Shown here: one piece after another, positions 25,734 through 34,954 of the stretch
Position numbering within the stretch: position 1 is the first letter of the stretch
How the letters are laid out: each line of letters opens with the position of its first letter
Assembly: GCF_900156425.1 (NCBI RefSeq)
Contig: NZ_FTNO01000001.1
Span: forward strand, 1,550,001-1,614,000
Direction: 5' to 3'
DNA length: 64,000 nt
From: Haladaptatus litoreus
Lineage (GTDB): Archaea; Halobacteriota; Halobacteria; Halobacteriales; Haladaptataceae
Made by a program: the position numbers and the translations under genes
The notes under the pieces: generated by a model
What the model was told of the DNA's origin: nothing
Seen by the model: only the letters and a program-made list of their open reading frames with translations
Databases searched by the model: none

Positions 25734-26876
25734 ATGGACTTCAGTCTCTCCGCAGAGCAGAAACAGATTCGGGACATGGTCGCGGAGTTCGTAGACGAGG
25801 AAATCAAACCTCGCGCCGCAGAAATCGACGAAACCGACGAGTTCCCCGCAGACCTCGTGGACGAGATGGCCGACCTCGGCCTGATGGGAATGCCGTTCCC
25901 CGAGGAGTACGGCGGGGCCGGACTCGACTACCACTCCTACGCAATCGGACTCGAAGAAATATCGCGCGGTTCGGGCGGCCTCGGCACCATCGTCGCGGCC
26001 CACACCAGTCTCGCGGGCAACATGCTCTACGAGTTCGGCAACGAAGAACAGAAACAGGAGTACCTCACGCCACTCAACGAGGGCACCGACATCGGCGCGT
26101 TCGCGCTCTCGGAACCCGGCGCAGGAAGCGACGTTCCGGCGATGGACACCACCGCGGAAAAGGACGGCGACGAGTACGTCCTGAACGGCGGCAAACTCTG
26201 GATTTCGAACGGCTCGGTTGCTGAAACCGTTACCGTCTTCGCCAAAACCGACGAGGACGCGGGCAACAAGGGCATCTCCTCGTTCGTCGTCCGACCCGAG
26301 GAAGATGACGGCTTCTTCGTCGAGGGGACAGAGCACAAACTCGGCGATAAGGGCTGTCCGACCGCAGAACTCCGATTCGACGACATGCGGATTCCGGAAG
26401 ACCGCCTGCTCGGGAAGGAAGGCCGCGGCTTCGTTCACGCGCTGAAGACGCTGAACGGCGGTCGAATCACCATCGCCGCACGCAGTATCGGACTGGCCCG
26501 CGCCGCGAAGGACGACGCGCTCGAATACGCCCAACAGCGAGAGCAGTTCGACCGGCCGATCAGCGACTTCCAGACCATCCAGCACAAACTCGCGGACATG
26601 GACACGAAGGTTAGCGCCGCGAAACTCCTGATGCATCAGGCTGCAGACCGCAAGATTCGCGGCGAAGATTACATCAAGCAGGCTGCGCAGGCCAAACTGT
26701 TCGCCAGCGAAATCAGCCGCGAAGTCGCAAACGAAGGCATCCAGATTCACGGCGGCTACGGCTACACCACGGATTTCGACGCGGAACGCTACTACCGCGA
26801 CGCCAAACTGAACGAAATCTACGAGGGGACGAGCGAAGTACTCCGGAACACTATCGCTGCGCAGATGCTGGACTGA
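25734..26876 (+). CDS. Acyl-CoA dehydrogenase
   Basis: A 380-aa FAD-dependent enzyme that introduces the alpha-beta double bond into an acyl-CoA. Three-part architecture: an N-terminal helical domain, a middle beta domain with FALSEPGAGSDVPAMDTTAE and WISNGSVAETVTVFA, and a C-terminal helical domain with GGRITIAARSIGLARAAKDD, QIHGGYGYTTDFDAERYYRD and IYEGTSEVLRNTIA. The Glu of YEGTSE is the expected catalytic base. The length is typical of short-chain and branched-chain types. No electron-transfer flavoprotein or ligase gene is adjacent, so the substrate is unknown. Confidence 0.95.
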   Translation: MDFSLSAEQKQIRDMVAEFVDEEIKPRAAEIDETDEFPADLVDEMADLGLMGMPFPEEYGGAGLDYHSYAIGLEEISRGSGGLGTIVAAHTSLAGNMLYEFGNEEQKQEYLTPLNEGTDIGAFALSEPGAGSDVPAMDTTAEKDGDEYVLNGGKLWISNGSVAETVTVFAKTDEDAGNKGISSFVVRPEEDDGFFVEGTEHKLGDKGCPTAELRFDDMRIPEDRLLGKEGRGFVHALKTLNGGRITIAARSIGLARAAKDDALEYAQQREQFDRPISDFQTIQHKLADMDTKVSAAKLLMHQAADRKIRGEDYIKQAAQAKLFASEISREVANEGIQIHGGYGYTTDFDAERYYRDAKLNEIYEGTSEVLRNTIAAQMLD

Positions 26877-27048
26877 ACAGTCGGTCGTTTTTCGACAGAC
26901 TACTCGGTTTTCGACAGGTTACTCGCATTTTACACGGGTCGACGAGCCAACAATTCAACGAGCGCATGAACAGTCCGCCGAATCCTGAGTGAGCCCTCAC
27001 ATTGTAGCCGAAATTCACATTCGGTTACGAACCCTATATCTCGTGGTC

Positions 27049-27501
27049 ATGGGGGGATACGTAGTCGCAATCGACGGGTCACAGGAAAGCATGGATGCGC
27101 TTCGTTACGCAATCGGCCTCGCACGCGACACGGGTGCGAACATCACGGCGATTCACATCGTCGTTCCGAATCAGCAGTTCACGGCGGGTGACACCGCGCC
27201 GACGAGTTTCGCGGAGGCCGAGCGCGACATCCTGCTGTCGAACATCGAAGATGCCGAAACGCGCGGGCAGGAACTGTTGGACGAAGCGTCGGCAGTCGCG
27301 AAACAGGAAGGGTTGGAGATAGAAACCGGACTGCTGTACGGCGAACCGGTCGAACGAATCACGGAGTACGCCGACGAGAACGAGTTCGAGGCCATCTTTC
27401 TCGGCCACCGTGGAACGTCGGAACGCTACGAAGGCCTGTTCGGAAGTACTGCGAAGAACGTCGCGGGACGAGCGACCGTTCCGGTGACGATTGTGAGGTA
27501 A
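27049..27501 (+). CDS. Universal stress protein (UspA family)
   Basis: 150 aa, starting at ATG 27049 (MGGYVVAIDGSQESMDALRY), chosen over an upstream in-frame GTG. The Usp fold is complete and ends with an ATP-binding motif, GHRGTSERYEGLFGSTAKNV (G-2X-G-9X-GS), followed by VTIVR. Proteins with this motif bind ATP and act in stress adaptation. A TATA-like CTATATC lies 15-20 nt upstream. A 13-bp hairpin follows the stop. Confidence 0.92.
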   Translation: MGGYVVAIDGSQESMDALRYAIGLARDTGANITAIHIVVPNQQFTAGDTAPTSFAEAERDILLSNIEDAETRGQELLDEASAVAKQEGLEIETGLLYGEPVERITEYADENEFEAIFLGHRGTSERYEGLFGSTAKNVAGRATVPVTIVR

Positions 27502-27511
27502 CCGCTCTGCT

Positions 27512-27541
27512 ATGCGAACCCTCCGACCGGAGGGTTCGCAT
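27512..27541 (+). terminator. 13-bp hairpin after the usp gene
   Basis: ATGCGAACCCTCC pairs perfectly with GGAGGGTTCGCAT around a GACC loop, 11 nt downstream of the usp stop. Likely a terminator or 3'-end stabiliser. Confidence 0.55.
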
Positions 27542-27600
27542 CGGCGGCGATATTGACGGGAGGCGGTATGCTATTACCCCTCCCACACGACGACTCGCAC

Positions 27601-28890
27601 ATGAACGTCGAACTCTCCCAATCGTCACTCTCGGGAACGGCGCGGGCACCGTCGTCGAAGAGCTACACCCACAGAGCGATTCTCGCCGCGGGCTACTCCG
27701 GCGGCGCGCTGGTGTACGACCCACTCGTGAGTGCCGACACCAAAGCCACGATGCGGGCCGTGGACGCCTTCGGCGGCGACGTAACCGACACCGGAGAGGC
27801 CCTCGAAATAGACGGCTTCGACGGGGAACCGCAAATTCCGGCGGACGTTATCGACTGTGCGAACAGCGGGACGACGATGCGACTAGTTTCCGGAACGACC
27901 GCACTGGTGGACGGCATCACGGTGCTGACCGGCGATTCGTCGCTTCGCTCGCGCCCGCAAGGGCCGATGCTGTCGGCTATCGAGCAACTCGACGGCCGGG
28001 CCGAGAGCAGTCGCGGAAACGGCAAAGCTCCGCTCGTCATGAAGGGGCCGGTGTCGGGCGACACGGTGTCGATTCCGGGGGACGTTTCGTCGCAGTACAT
28101 TTCCGCTCTGCTGATGGCGGGCGCGCTGACCGAGGACGGTATCGACATCGAACTCGAAACAGAACTCAAATCGGCACCCTACGTTGACATCACGCTCGAA
28201 CTGCTGGCCGATTTCGGCGTCGAAGCCGAAAAAGACGGCCGAACATTTTCAGTTCCGGGCGGGCAGTTCTACGAACCGACCGACGGCGAATACCACGTCC
28301 CCGGCGATTTCTCGTCAATCTCCTATCTGCTCGCGGCGGGCGCAGTCGCGGCGAAGGAGGACGAAGAACTTCGAATCAGAGGTGCGTACCCGAGCGCGCA
28401 GGGTGACACGTTCATCGTGGACGTGTTAGACAGGATGGGCGCGGACGTGAACTGGAATCGGAACGACGGTATTCTCACGGTGAAACGCTCGTCGCTTTCG
28501 GGCGTTGAAGTCGATGTGGGCGATACTCCGGACTTGCTTCCCACCGTCGCCGTCCTCGGCGCGATTGCCGACGGCGAGACGACAATCGTCAACTGCGAAC
28601 ACGTCCGGTACAAGGAAACCGACCGCGTGGCCGTGATGGCGAGCGAACTCGACGCCCTCGGCGCAGTCGTCGAGGAGGAAGAAGACGAACTCACGATTCG
28701 GGGAGAAGAATCCGATTTGTCGGGAACGGACGTGGCGGGCCACGGTGACCACCGAATCGTCATGTCACTCGCCGTCGCCGGACTCGTCGCCGATGGAACC
28801 ACGACGATTGCAGGTGCGGAACACGTCGATGTTTCCTTCCCGAATTTTTTCGAAGTGCTGTACGACCTCGGCGCGAAGATAGAGCGATAG
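27601..28890 (+). CDS. aroA: 3-phosphoshikimate 1-carboxyvinyltransferase (EPSP synthase)
   Basis: Transfers enolpyruvate from PEP to shikimate-3-phosphate in aromatic amino-acid synthesis. 429 aa from ATG 27601 ([20 protein letters not shown]); an upstream in-frame ATG at 27553 would add an unrelated tail. Family motifs: [18 protein letters not shown] for the PEP/shikimate site, [26 protein letters not shown] and [15 protein letters not shown]. It is on the same strand as aroC, 560 nt away, with a lipoprotein gene on the opposite strand between them. Confidence 0.96.
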   Translation: MNVELSQSSLSGTARAPSSKSYTHRAILAAGYSGGALVYDPLVSADTKATMRAVDAFGGDVTDTGEALEIDGFDGEPQIPADVIDCANSGTTMRLVSGTTALVDGITVLTGDSSLRSRPQGPMLSAIEQLDGRAESSRGNGKAPLVMKGPVSGDTVSIPGDVSSQYISALLMAGALTEDGIDIELETELKSAPYVDITLELLADFGVEAEKDGRTFSVPGGQFYEPTDGEYHVPGDFSSISYLLAAGAVAAKEDEELRIRGAYPSAQGDTFIVDVLDRMGADVNWNRNDGILTVKRSSLSGVEVDVGDTPDLLPTVAVLGAIADGETTIVNCEHVRYKETDRVAVMASELDALGAVVEEEEDELTIRGEESDLSGTDVAGHGDHRIVMSLAVAGLVADGTTTIAGAEHVDVSFPNFFEVLYDLGAKIER

Positions 28891-28941
28891 CGTTAGTCGG
28901 AACCGGAATCCCGGTGTGAAATTGGGAGTCGGGCGGTTTCG

Positions 28942-29346
28942 CTAACTGGTCGTCCCGTACCCTTCGTCCGAATTTTGGCACGTCGCGGTGATGCCGATGC
29001 CGTCCATTCCGACATCGACTAAAATCGTGTTCGTCTCACAGCCCCACATATCCCACTCCGCGACGCGCCACATGCCGTTGTCGACCTCGACTCGTACCTC
29101 GTATTCGCCTGCTTCCAGCACGTTTTTGCGGGTTCCGACCCACCCGGGCCAGAGGGAGAACTCCGACTCGTACGCCTCGTCGGAGTCCAGACCGTGAACC
29201 GAGACGAAAATAGCGTGTCTGCTATCGAAGTAGTTGCGAACACGGATGCTAACCGGGTTCGCGGGCGGGCTATCGGAGGGGAGAACTCCGACACAGCCGG
29301 GAAGGCCTGCAAGACCAAGCAGGGCGGCGAAACGACGCCGTTTCAT
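28942..29346 (-). CDS. Predicted lipoprotein (134 aa)
   Basis: Starts at ATG 29346 (MKRRRFAALLGLAGLPGCVG); a GTG 5 codons upstream is less likely. A short signal with paired Arg and a lipobox LPGC (Cys at about residue 18) predicts a lipid-anchored exported protein. The mature part is beta-rich: VSIRVRNYFDSRHAIFVSVH, LWPGWVGTRKNVLEAGEYEV and TNTILVDVGMDGIGITATC. It resembles haloarchaeal Ig-like lipoproteins, but I do not recognise a named family. Confidence 0.75.
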   Translation of the reverse strand: MKRRRFAALLGLAGLPGCVGVLPSDSPPANPVSIRVRNYFDSRHAIFVSVHGLDSDEAYESEFSLWPGWVGTRKNVLEAGEYEVRVEVDNGMWRVAEWDMWGCETNTILVDVGMDGIGITATCQNSDEGYGTTS

Positions 29347-29449
29347 CGGATTGCCTTTCACTGCCGGGGTATAAATTTTCTTTTGCGATGCGTGGCGAAA
29401 CGTACCGCCTCCTACAACATCTAAATGGCCTGCACGCAGAACAGGGTGT

Positions 29450-30643
29450 ATGAACGGAAATCGGTTCGGACGCCTGTTTCAGGTCACGACCTACGGCGAA
29501 AGCCACGGCGAGGCGATGGGCGTCACCATCAGCGGTTGTCCAGCGGGACTCGAACTCACCGAAGACGACGTACAGCGCGATTTAGACCGGCGAAAACCCG
29601 GGCAGTCCATGATAACGACTAGTCGGGGCGAACCGGACGAAGTCACCATCAACAGCGGGGTGCAGGACGGCTACACCACCGGAACCCCAATCGGAATGGT
29701 CATTCAGAACAAGGACGCCCGGTCGGGCAAGTACGAACCGTTCATCACAGCCCCGCGGCCGAGCCACGGCGATTTTACCTACTCCGCGAAGTTCGGAACC
29801 CGAAACTGGGGCGGTGGCGGTCGGTCGTCCGCGCGCGAGACGGTGAACTGGGTCGCTGGCGGCGCAATCGCGAAGAAAATCCTCGCCGAACACGGCGTCG
29901 AACTGAAAGCACACGTCAACCAAATCGGCGACGTTCAGGCGGACGACGTGACGTTCGAGGACATCAAAGAACACAGCGAGGAAAATGAAGTTCGATGTGC
30001 CGACCCGGAAGTGGCCGAGGAGATGCTCGAACTGATAGATGAGTACCAGAAAGAAGGCGACTCTATCGGTGGGTCGATTTACTTCGAGGCGCGCGGCGTC
30101 CCACGCGGACTCGGTGCGCCGCGCTTCGACAGCGTCGAAGCGCGGCTCGGACAAGCGATGATGGCGGTTCCGGCCAGCACTGCCTTCGAGTTCGGACTCG
30201 GCAGGGAAGCCCGCGAATGGGCCGGACACGACAGAAACGACGAGTGGGAGTTCGCATCCGAGTCGCCGCGCGACTCGGATGCGAGCGGGAAGGATGGCGA
30301 ACCACGACAGGTTCCGAAGCCGAGTTCGAACCGCCACGGGGGACTCCAAGGCGGAATCACGACCGGAGAGCCGATTTACGGTGAAGTGACTCTCCACGCG
30401 CCGACTTCGATTCCGAAAACGCAGACCACGGTGGACTGGGAGACGGGCGAGGAAAAGGAGGTGCAGGTCGTCGGGCGACACGACCCGGTTCTGCCGCCTC
30501 GCGGGGTTCCGGTCGTCGAAGCAATGCTGGCGCTGACGCTCGTCGATTTCATGCTTCTGGGAGGGCGAATCAACCCCGACAGGATGGATGATAAACTGGG
30601 AGAGTACGACACGGACTACCACCCGACTCGGCCCGAGACGTAA
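29450..30643 (+). CDS. aroC: Chorismate synthase
   Basis: Converts EPSP to chorismate using reduced FMN. The protein (397 aa) has GRLFQVTTYGESHGEAMGV at the start, RRKPGQSMITTSRGEPDEV, ARSGKYEPFITAPRPSHGDF, GGGRSSARETVNWVAGGAIA, and GGLQGGITTGEPIYGEVTLH and RHDPVLPPRGVPVVEAMLAL late. All signature regions are intact. A linker of about 25 residues near 265-290 is low in complexity and encoded partly by a 33-nt near-perfect palindrome (30252-30284). Its proximity to aroA suggests coordinated aromatic biosynthesis. Confidence 0.96.
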   Translation: MNGNRFGRLFQVTTYGESHGEAMGVTISGCPAGLELTEDDVQRDLDRRKPGQSMITTSRGEPDEVTINSGVQDGYTTGTPIGMVIQNKDARSGKYEPFITAPRPSHGDFTYSAKFGTRNWGGGGRSSARETVNWVAGGAIAKKILAEHGVELKAHVNQIGDVQADDVTFEDIKEHSEENEVRCADPEVAEEMLELIDEYQKEGDSIGGSIYFEARGVPRGLGAPRFDSVEARLGQAMMAVPASTAFEFGLGREAREWAGHDRNDEWEFASESPRDSDASGKDGEPRQVPKPSSNRHGGLQGGITTGEPIYGEVTLHAPTSIPKTQTTVDWETGEEKEVQVVGRHDPVLPPRGVPVVEAMLALTLVDFMLLGGRINPDRMDDKLGEYDTDYHPTRPET

Positions 30644-30686
30644 TTTTATTGCTCTCCGTCGCATCTCATAGGATAGTACTCCGACC

Positions 30687-31019
30687 ATGCACTCTGACGG
30701 AGGGATGGACGCGAGTGGGCCGACGGTCGTAGCGAGCGAACCCCGTGGATACCACGTGTATCACGATTCGCGTGACACGTACTCGCTCAGCGAAACCGTT
30801 ATCGAAGCGGTTGCGACCATTCGAAACCGCGACCCGACCGACGACCCGATTCCGTTGGCGAGCATCATCGACCCGGACGCACTCGATTCGCTGTTCGCTA
30901 ACACACATCGCGGGTCGGAACGAAGCGGGGGGCACGTCGTGTTTTTGGTCGATGGACTGGAGGTGTTCGTCCACGCCAACGACCATATCTTCATCCGCGA
31001 ACAATCGGCCGACACCTAA
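30687..31019 (+). CDS. HalOD1 output-domain protein
   Basis: A 110-aa protein consisting of a single HalOD1 domain, a haloarchaeal output module usually linked to signalling genes. Typical features: GYHVYHDSRDTYSLSETVIE, AVATIRNRDPTDDPIPLASI, IDPDALDSLFANTH and a C-terminal VFLVDGLEVFVHANDHIFIR. It has a close paralogue at 33571-33927. The two flank a CHAT-domain gene and a DUF7503-type microprotein. The mode of action is unknown; regulatory protein interaction is the usual suggestion. Confidence 0.85.
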   Translation: MHSDGGMDASGPTVVASEPRGYHVYHDSRDTYSLSETVIEAVATIRNRDPTDDPIPLASIIDPDALDSLFANTHRGSERSGGHVVFLVDGLEVFVHANDHIFIREQSADT

Positions 31020-31137
31020 CGTCGGCTTCCGAAGGGTGCGGTCGCGGATTCTGGGTACTCTACAACTGTTTTAATATATTAGGTCGAAATTTAATACGAC
31101 ACAGAACGCTATCTAACGGTGTGGGGGTCGCATACCA

Positions 31138-33204
31138 GTGCTTAGGTTTGAACCACTCACGGACGCCGAACTCGCCGTCATCGACTCCATCGAGCGGCGA
31201 CGGTACGTCCTCGGCGTTTCGTCCGCAGTAAATCCTGAACCAGCGGACGAAACGCAGTTTCACTTTCCGATTGACCGGGCAGTTCAGATTTCGACCGACG
31301 AACTCCGCCTCGACCAGCGCGTCGATACCTTCGTCCGTGGGGCGCAGGGAGAACCGCTGTTCGAGGTGAGTTCCGACACTAACGAACAGTTGCCTGCGGG
31401 AATCTACACCGTCGAACTGAATGCGCCCGTCAAACTCTACCTTCGAGTCGATGGGGAACTCTCGGTTCGGGCGACTATGGACAGCATCGTTTTCCGGTTC
31501 GACCCCGCGGAAGTACGCATCGGTGCGCGCTCGTATCACAAGCGTCCGGCGGTCACGGTGACGACGACGGACGACCCGAAAGACGTGTTTTTCGCCCTCT
31601 CGTCGTTGTCGTCCGCCCTGAAAACGACGACCTGCGAACGCTCGTATCCGACCCTTCGTGGCCATCCACCGAGCGTCGAACTGGGTGACGAACTGCACGT
31701 TCCCGACGAACTGGAACGACCGAATACGGGCATCCGCCTCGAACTGCCGCCGACGCTTCGCTCGGCATACGTTTCGGCCCCGCTCGCGTACTACCTCGGT
31801 GCGGAGGTGGTTCCCGGCGACGACCCGAAACTGGTCGCGGGCGGATTCGAATATCCGCTGTCGGAGACGAATTTCGAAACCGAAGTCGAGCGCGTGTTGA
31901 AACAGGTGTTTTTCCTCGACTGTCTTACGCGGACGGAGGGCTACTACCGAGTGAATCTCTACGAACGCGAGCAGGTCGAACGCACCGCAGACCTCACTTT
32001 CGATTTCGCAGACCTGTACGATCGACCCATCGCCGAGCAGTTGTCAGAGTATCTCTCCGTTCCGTTCGACCGACTCGCCCCGTGGATGCCGCGCTGGCCC
32101 CTGACTGCGCACGTCGCGCCGACGCCGGAGCGAATCGAGGCCCTTCCGTTCGTGGTGAACGACCTCGGCATCGTCAAAACGCCGCGGGCGACACCGGCAT
32201 CTGTAGACGACATGCTATCGTCCGCGTTGGATTCGTTTCTTCGGACAACACGGGATGAGGGTACGACGCGGAATGAGGGTACGACGCGTGGATTGCGGGA
32301 AAATGATTCGCGATTCGTCCGCGTGCACGCGGACGAATCGCTCGAACAGGCGTGGTTCGCCGACGACATTCCGCTTCGTGCGACGAAAGCGATGCCGCAG
32401 GCGTTTCGGAACAAACTCGACCGGGAACCGAGCGCCGATACCATCGACATCGCCGTCGTCTGCAACGACTCGGCGATGGCAGTGGACGAGGGCGTCGAAA
32501 CCGCCTACGGCCGTCGGTCTGAGGTATCCTTCGACGTGACGTTTCACGACGACTGTTCGATGGACGAACTGCGTTCCGTCCTCGAATCCGACGTGGATTT
32601 CCTCCACTACGTCGGGCACATCGACGACGAGGGCTTTCGCTGTCGGGACGGCGCGCTCGACGCGACGACGCTGACGACTGTGGGGGTAGCGACCTTCCTC
32701 CTCAACGCCTGCCAATCGTACGAACAGGGTGTCGCGCTCATCGACGCGGGCGCGGTCGGCGGCGTCGTCACGTTTCACGAGGTGGTGAACGACGGTGCCG
32801 CGAAAATCGGGTACGCGATGGCGAGATTGCTGAACCTCGGATTTCCCCTTCGCTCGGCGCTCGCGCTCGCTCGCGCCGAGAGCATCGTGGGGAGTCACTA
32901 CCTCGTCGTCGGCGATGGGAGCGCGGACGTGGTGCAGGTCGAGGACGGCGTTCCGACCCTCTGTGACATCGTCACCCGCGACGACGGCGAGTACGACGTG
33001 ACGCCGCGAACCTACCCCTCGCGGGAGGGGAAAGTCGGGACGATGGCATTCCCGCTGGTCGAATCGAACGACCAGCATTTTCTCGTACCGGGGGCGACCC
33101 GGACGTTCCGACTGACTGCGGACGAGTTACGCCAGTATCTCGTCTGGCATCAGTCTCCCGTGCGAAAAGACGGCGATTTGGTGTGGGATGAACTCTCACT
33201 GTAA
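31138..33204 (+). CDS. CHAT (caspase-like) protease-domain protein
   Basis: 688 aa from GTG 31138. The first ~400 residues are beta-rich without a recognised family. The last ~250 residues match a CHAT domain of clan CD peptidases: the catalytic His lies in VDFLHYVGHIDDEGF (His494) and the Cys in FLLNACQSYEQG (Cys525), followed by the expected IDAGAVGGVVTFHEVVNDGA helix-strand region. The spacing between the two residues is normal. It may cleave a partner on signal, as CHAT proteins do in bacterial and eukaryotic pathways. A linker with Thr-Arg-Asp/Asn-Glu-Gly repeats and a palindrome precedes the CHAT domain. It sits between two HalOD1 genes, and no transmembrane segment is evident. Confidence 0.75.
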   Translation: MLRFEPLTDAELAVIDSIERRRYVLGVSSAVNPEPADETQFHFPIDRAVQISTDELRLDQRVDTFVRGAQGEPLFEVSSDTNEQLPAGIYTVELNAPVKLYLRVDGELSVRATMDSIVFRFDPAEVRIGARSYHKRPAVTVTTTDDPKDVFFALSSLSSALKTTTCERSYPTLRGHPPSVELGDELHVPDELERPNTGIRLELPPTLRSAYVSAPLAYYLGAEVVPGDDPKLVAGGFEYPLSETNFETEVERVLKQVFFLDCLTRTEGYYRVNLYEREQVERTADLTFDFADLYDRPIAEQLSEYLSVPFDRLAPWMPRWPLTAHVAPTPERIEALPFVVNDLGIVKTPRATPASVDDMLSSALDSFLRTTRDEGTTRNEGTTRGLRENDSRFVRVHADESLEQAWFADDIPLRATKAMPQAFRNKLDREPSADTIDIAVVCNDSAMAVDEGVETAYGRRSEVSFDVTFHDDCSMDELRSVLESDVDFLHYVGHIDDEGFRCRDGALDATTLTTVGVATFLLNACQSYEQGVALIDAGAVGGVVTFHEVVNDGAAKIGYAMARLLNLGFPLRSALALARAESIVGSHYLVVGDGSADVVQVEDGVPTLCDIVTRDDGEYDVTPRTYPSREGKVGTMAFPLVESNDQHFLVPGATRTFRLTADELRQYLVWHQSPVRKDGDLVWDELSL
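32310..32341. repeat. 32-nt perfect palindrome inside the CHAT gene
   Basis: GCGATTCGTCCGCGTG is followed at once by its exact reverse complement. It codes part of a charged linker (SRFVRVHADESL) between the N-terminal region and the CHAT domain, next to a 17-18 nt tandem repeat coding RDEGTTRNEGTTR. Confidence 0.8.
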
Positions 33205-33239
33205 CGGCTGACTAAATCGCTACTGTTCGGCCCCCTCAA

Positions 33240-33377
33240 TTACGGCCCGTACACCGCCAGCGTGCCGACGCCCGCCGCGGCGGTGCCTGCTTGTGAAAGC
33301 AGGCACGCCGCCATGAACAGCACGCCTATCATTCGCGGGTTCTCGCTAAGGTACGATTTGAACGTCTGGTCGGTCAT
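33240..33377 (-). CDS. DUF7503-type hydrophobic microprotein (45 aa)
   Basis: A frame starting at ATG 33377 and ending at TAA 33240 codes 45 residues starting MTDQTFKSYLSENPRMIGVL and continuing FMAACLLSQAGTAAAG, then VGTLAVYGP. I recognise this as the haloarchaeal DUF7503 type, a short protein with one hydrophobic stretch often found beside HalOD1 and DUF7504 genes. It is antisense to the surrounding cluster. A strong 10-bp hairpin (33283-33306) lies within the frame. Function unknown; a signal peptide or a small membrane peptide are both possible. Confidence 0.8.
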   Translation of the reverse strand: MTDQTFKSYLSENPRMIGVLFMAACLLSQAGTAAAGVGTLAVYGP

Positions 33378-33570
33378 CGGTACGAGATGGATACCAACCT
33401 CGACTCACTTCGGTATGAGCCGCGTAGAACGCGATTAACGAACCCTACGCGGACGACAGGCGAGAGCTACGTCGGATACGCACGGCTTTCGGTTTCGGTA
33501 CGTCGCCCATAACCACACTCATTTGACTGACACAAATTTTTTACGCCAGTCAATCGCATAGTTTATTCTG

Positions 33571-33927
33571 ATGAGTAGGGTGAACACGGGCCTCGATGGA
33601 AACGACCCGAAACCGACGCCTGTTGCGAACGAAACCGGCTATCACGTCTACCACGACGCGACGACCGATTGGGAACTCAGCGAAACTCTGCTCAGTGCAA
33701 TCGCCGTAATTCGGAATATAGACCCGACTAAAACACCGATTCCGTTGATGAACACAGTTGACTCGGACGCGCTCGACGCTCTGTTTGCCAACACACACGA
33801 CGGCCGAGAGCGGAGGCAAGGACACATCGTGTTCACCATCTCGGGACTCGAAGTGTTCGCGCACGCCAACGGACACGTCTTCATCCGCGAACGACCCGAA
33901 CTCGACGGAGTCGGCGATGTACTCTAA
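33571..33927 (+). CDS. HalOD1 output-domain protein, paralogue
   Basis: 118 aa. Clearly paralogous to the protein at 30687: GYHVYHDATTDWELSETLLS, IRNIDPTKTPIPL, SDALDALFANTHDGRER and ISGLEVFAHANGHVFIRE align one to one. The short N-terminus (MSRVNTGLDGNDPKPTPVAN) and C-terminus diverge. It is followed after 78 nt by the ATPase-like/HTH gene on the same strand. The two paralogues may compete for one partner (inference). Confidence 0.85.
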   Translation: MSRVNTGLDGNDPKPTPVANETGYHVYHDATTDWELSETLLSAIAVIRNIDPTKTPIPLMNTVDSDALDALFANTHDGRERRQGHIVFTISGLEVFAHANGHVFIRERPELDGVGDVL

Positions 33928-34005
33928 CCACTATTTGACGATGACAACCTGCAACGGAGAATCCTCCACCATGACTTCAAACGACCGAATCACGAGCAAG
34001 CGACC

Positions 34006-34923
34006 ATGACCGAACCAACATTCGATTTCGACGTGGAACGTAGCATCCTCGTCTCCGTCCCGGCCCTCTCCAATGCTGTCTGTGACGATGGACACCAACT
34101 TTTCGACGCCGAAACGGAGTCCGTCGTCGCAGTGCTGTACGACCGCTCGGCAGACACGTTTCTCCGAACGTGGCGCGACAGCGTCGGAACGGTGCCGAAG
34201 TACGCCCAAATCGTCGATGTTGAACAGACGATTCGGTCTACGGCGACCGAACCGACGAGCGGTGCGAGCGGTACCCGCGGTACCGTCGTCCAAACCGTTC
34301 AACGACCCGACGACCTCAGTGGGGTCGAAACCGCCATCGAATCGGCGCTGGCGTCCGCGACCGGCAAAACGACGCTCGTGTTCGATTCTCTCACATCGTC
34401 ACTCGAACACGTCTCGCTCGCCGAAATGGTGCCGTTTTTCAGACAGCTCACCGAACTGCTCGCGGATTTCGGTGCGACCGGCTACTTCTACCTCGACCGT
34501 TGCGCTCACGACCGCACGACGGTTGCGACGCTTCGCGCATTGACGAACGCGACGGCCGAACTCACCGACGACGGAGCCGAGTGGTCGGTTCATCGGCGGA
34601 ACCCACCCACTCCGGACACTCCGTCGCTCGACGTGGTGTTCGACGTGCTTCGCTCGAAACGACGACGCGAGACGCTTCGGTATCTGCTTTCGAACCGCGG
34701 CCCAGTGGATGTCAAAGAACTGGCCACCGCAGTCGCAGACTTCGAGGAAGACGACTGCGCGACGAGGAACCAACATCGCAGATACTACACGACGCTGTAT
34801 CAACTACATCTGCCGAAATTGGACGACGCGGGCCTCATCGACCACGATACCGCGAATCATCGAGTCTCGATTCGGGAGATGGCGGATTTGGTCGCACCGT
34901 TTCTCGCCCTCGCCGAGGAGTAG
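34006..34923 (+). CDS. DUF7504-like RecA-fold protein with C-terminal DUF7344 HTH
   Basis: 305 aa. The N-terminal ~190 residues have a RecA-like strand pattern (SILVSVPALSNA near residue 13, TTLVFDSLTSSLEHV, FRQLTELLADFGATGYFYLD) but no P-loop. The C-terminus (about 200-300) has VVFDVLRSKRRRETLRYLLS and a winged-helix-like tail ending VAPFLALAEE, which fits the haloarchaeal DUF7344 domain. Such proteins are proposed regulators. Its place after HalOD1 and near the CHAT protein suggests a shared signalling unit. Names of the DUFs are from memory. Confidence 0.72.
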   Translation: MTEPTFDFDVERSILVSVPALSNAVCDDGHQLFDAETESVVAVLYDRSADTFLRTWRDSVGTVPKYAQIVDVEQTIRSTATEPTSGASGTRGTVVQTVQRPDDLSGVETAIESALASATGKTTLVFDSLTSSLEHVSLAEMVPFFRQLTELLADFGATGYFYLDRCAHDRTTVATLRALTNATAELTDDGAEWSVHRRNPPTPDTPSLDVVFDVLRSKRRRETLRYLLSNRGPVDVKELATAVADFEEDDCATRNQHRRYYTTLYQLHLPKLDDAGLIDHDTANHRVSIREMADLVAPFLALAEE

Positions 34924-34954
34924 CCCCTTTTAGCGTCGCGCTACAACGACGGGT

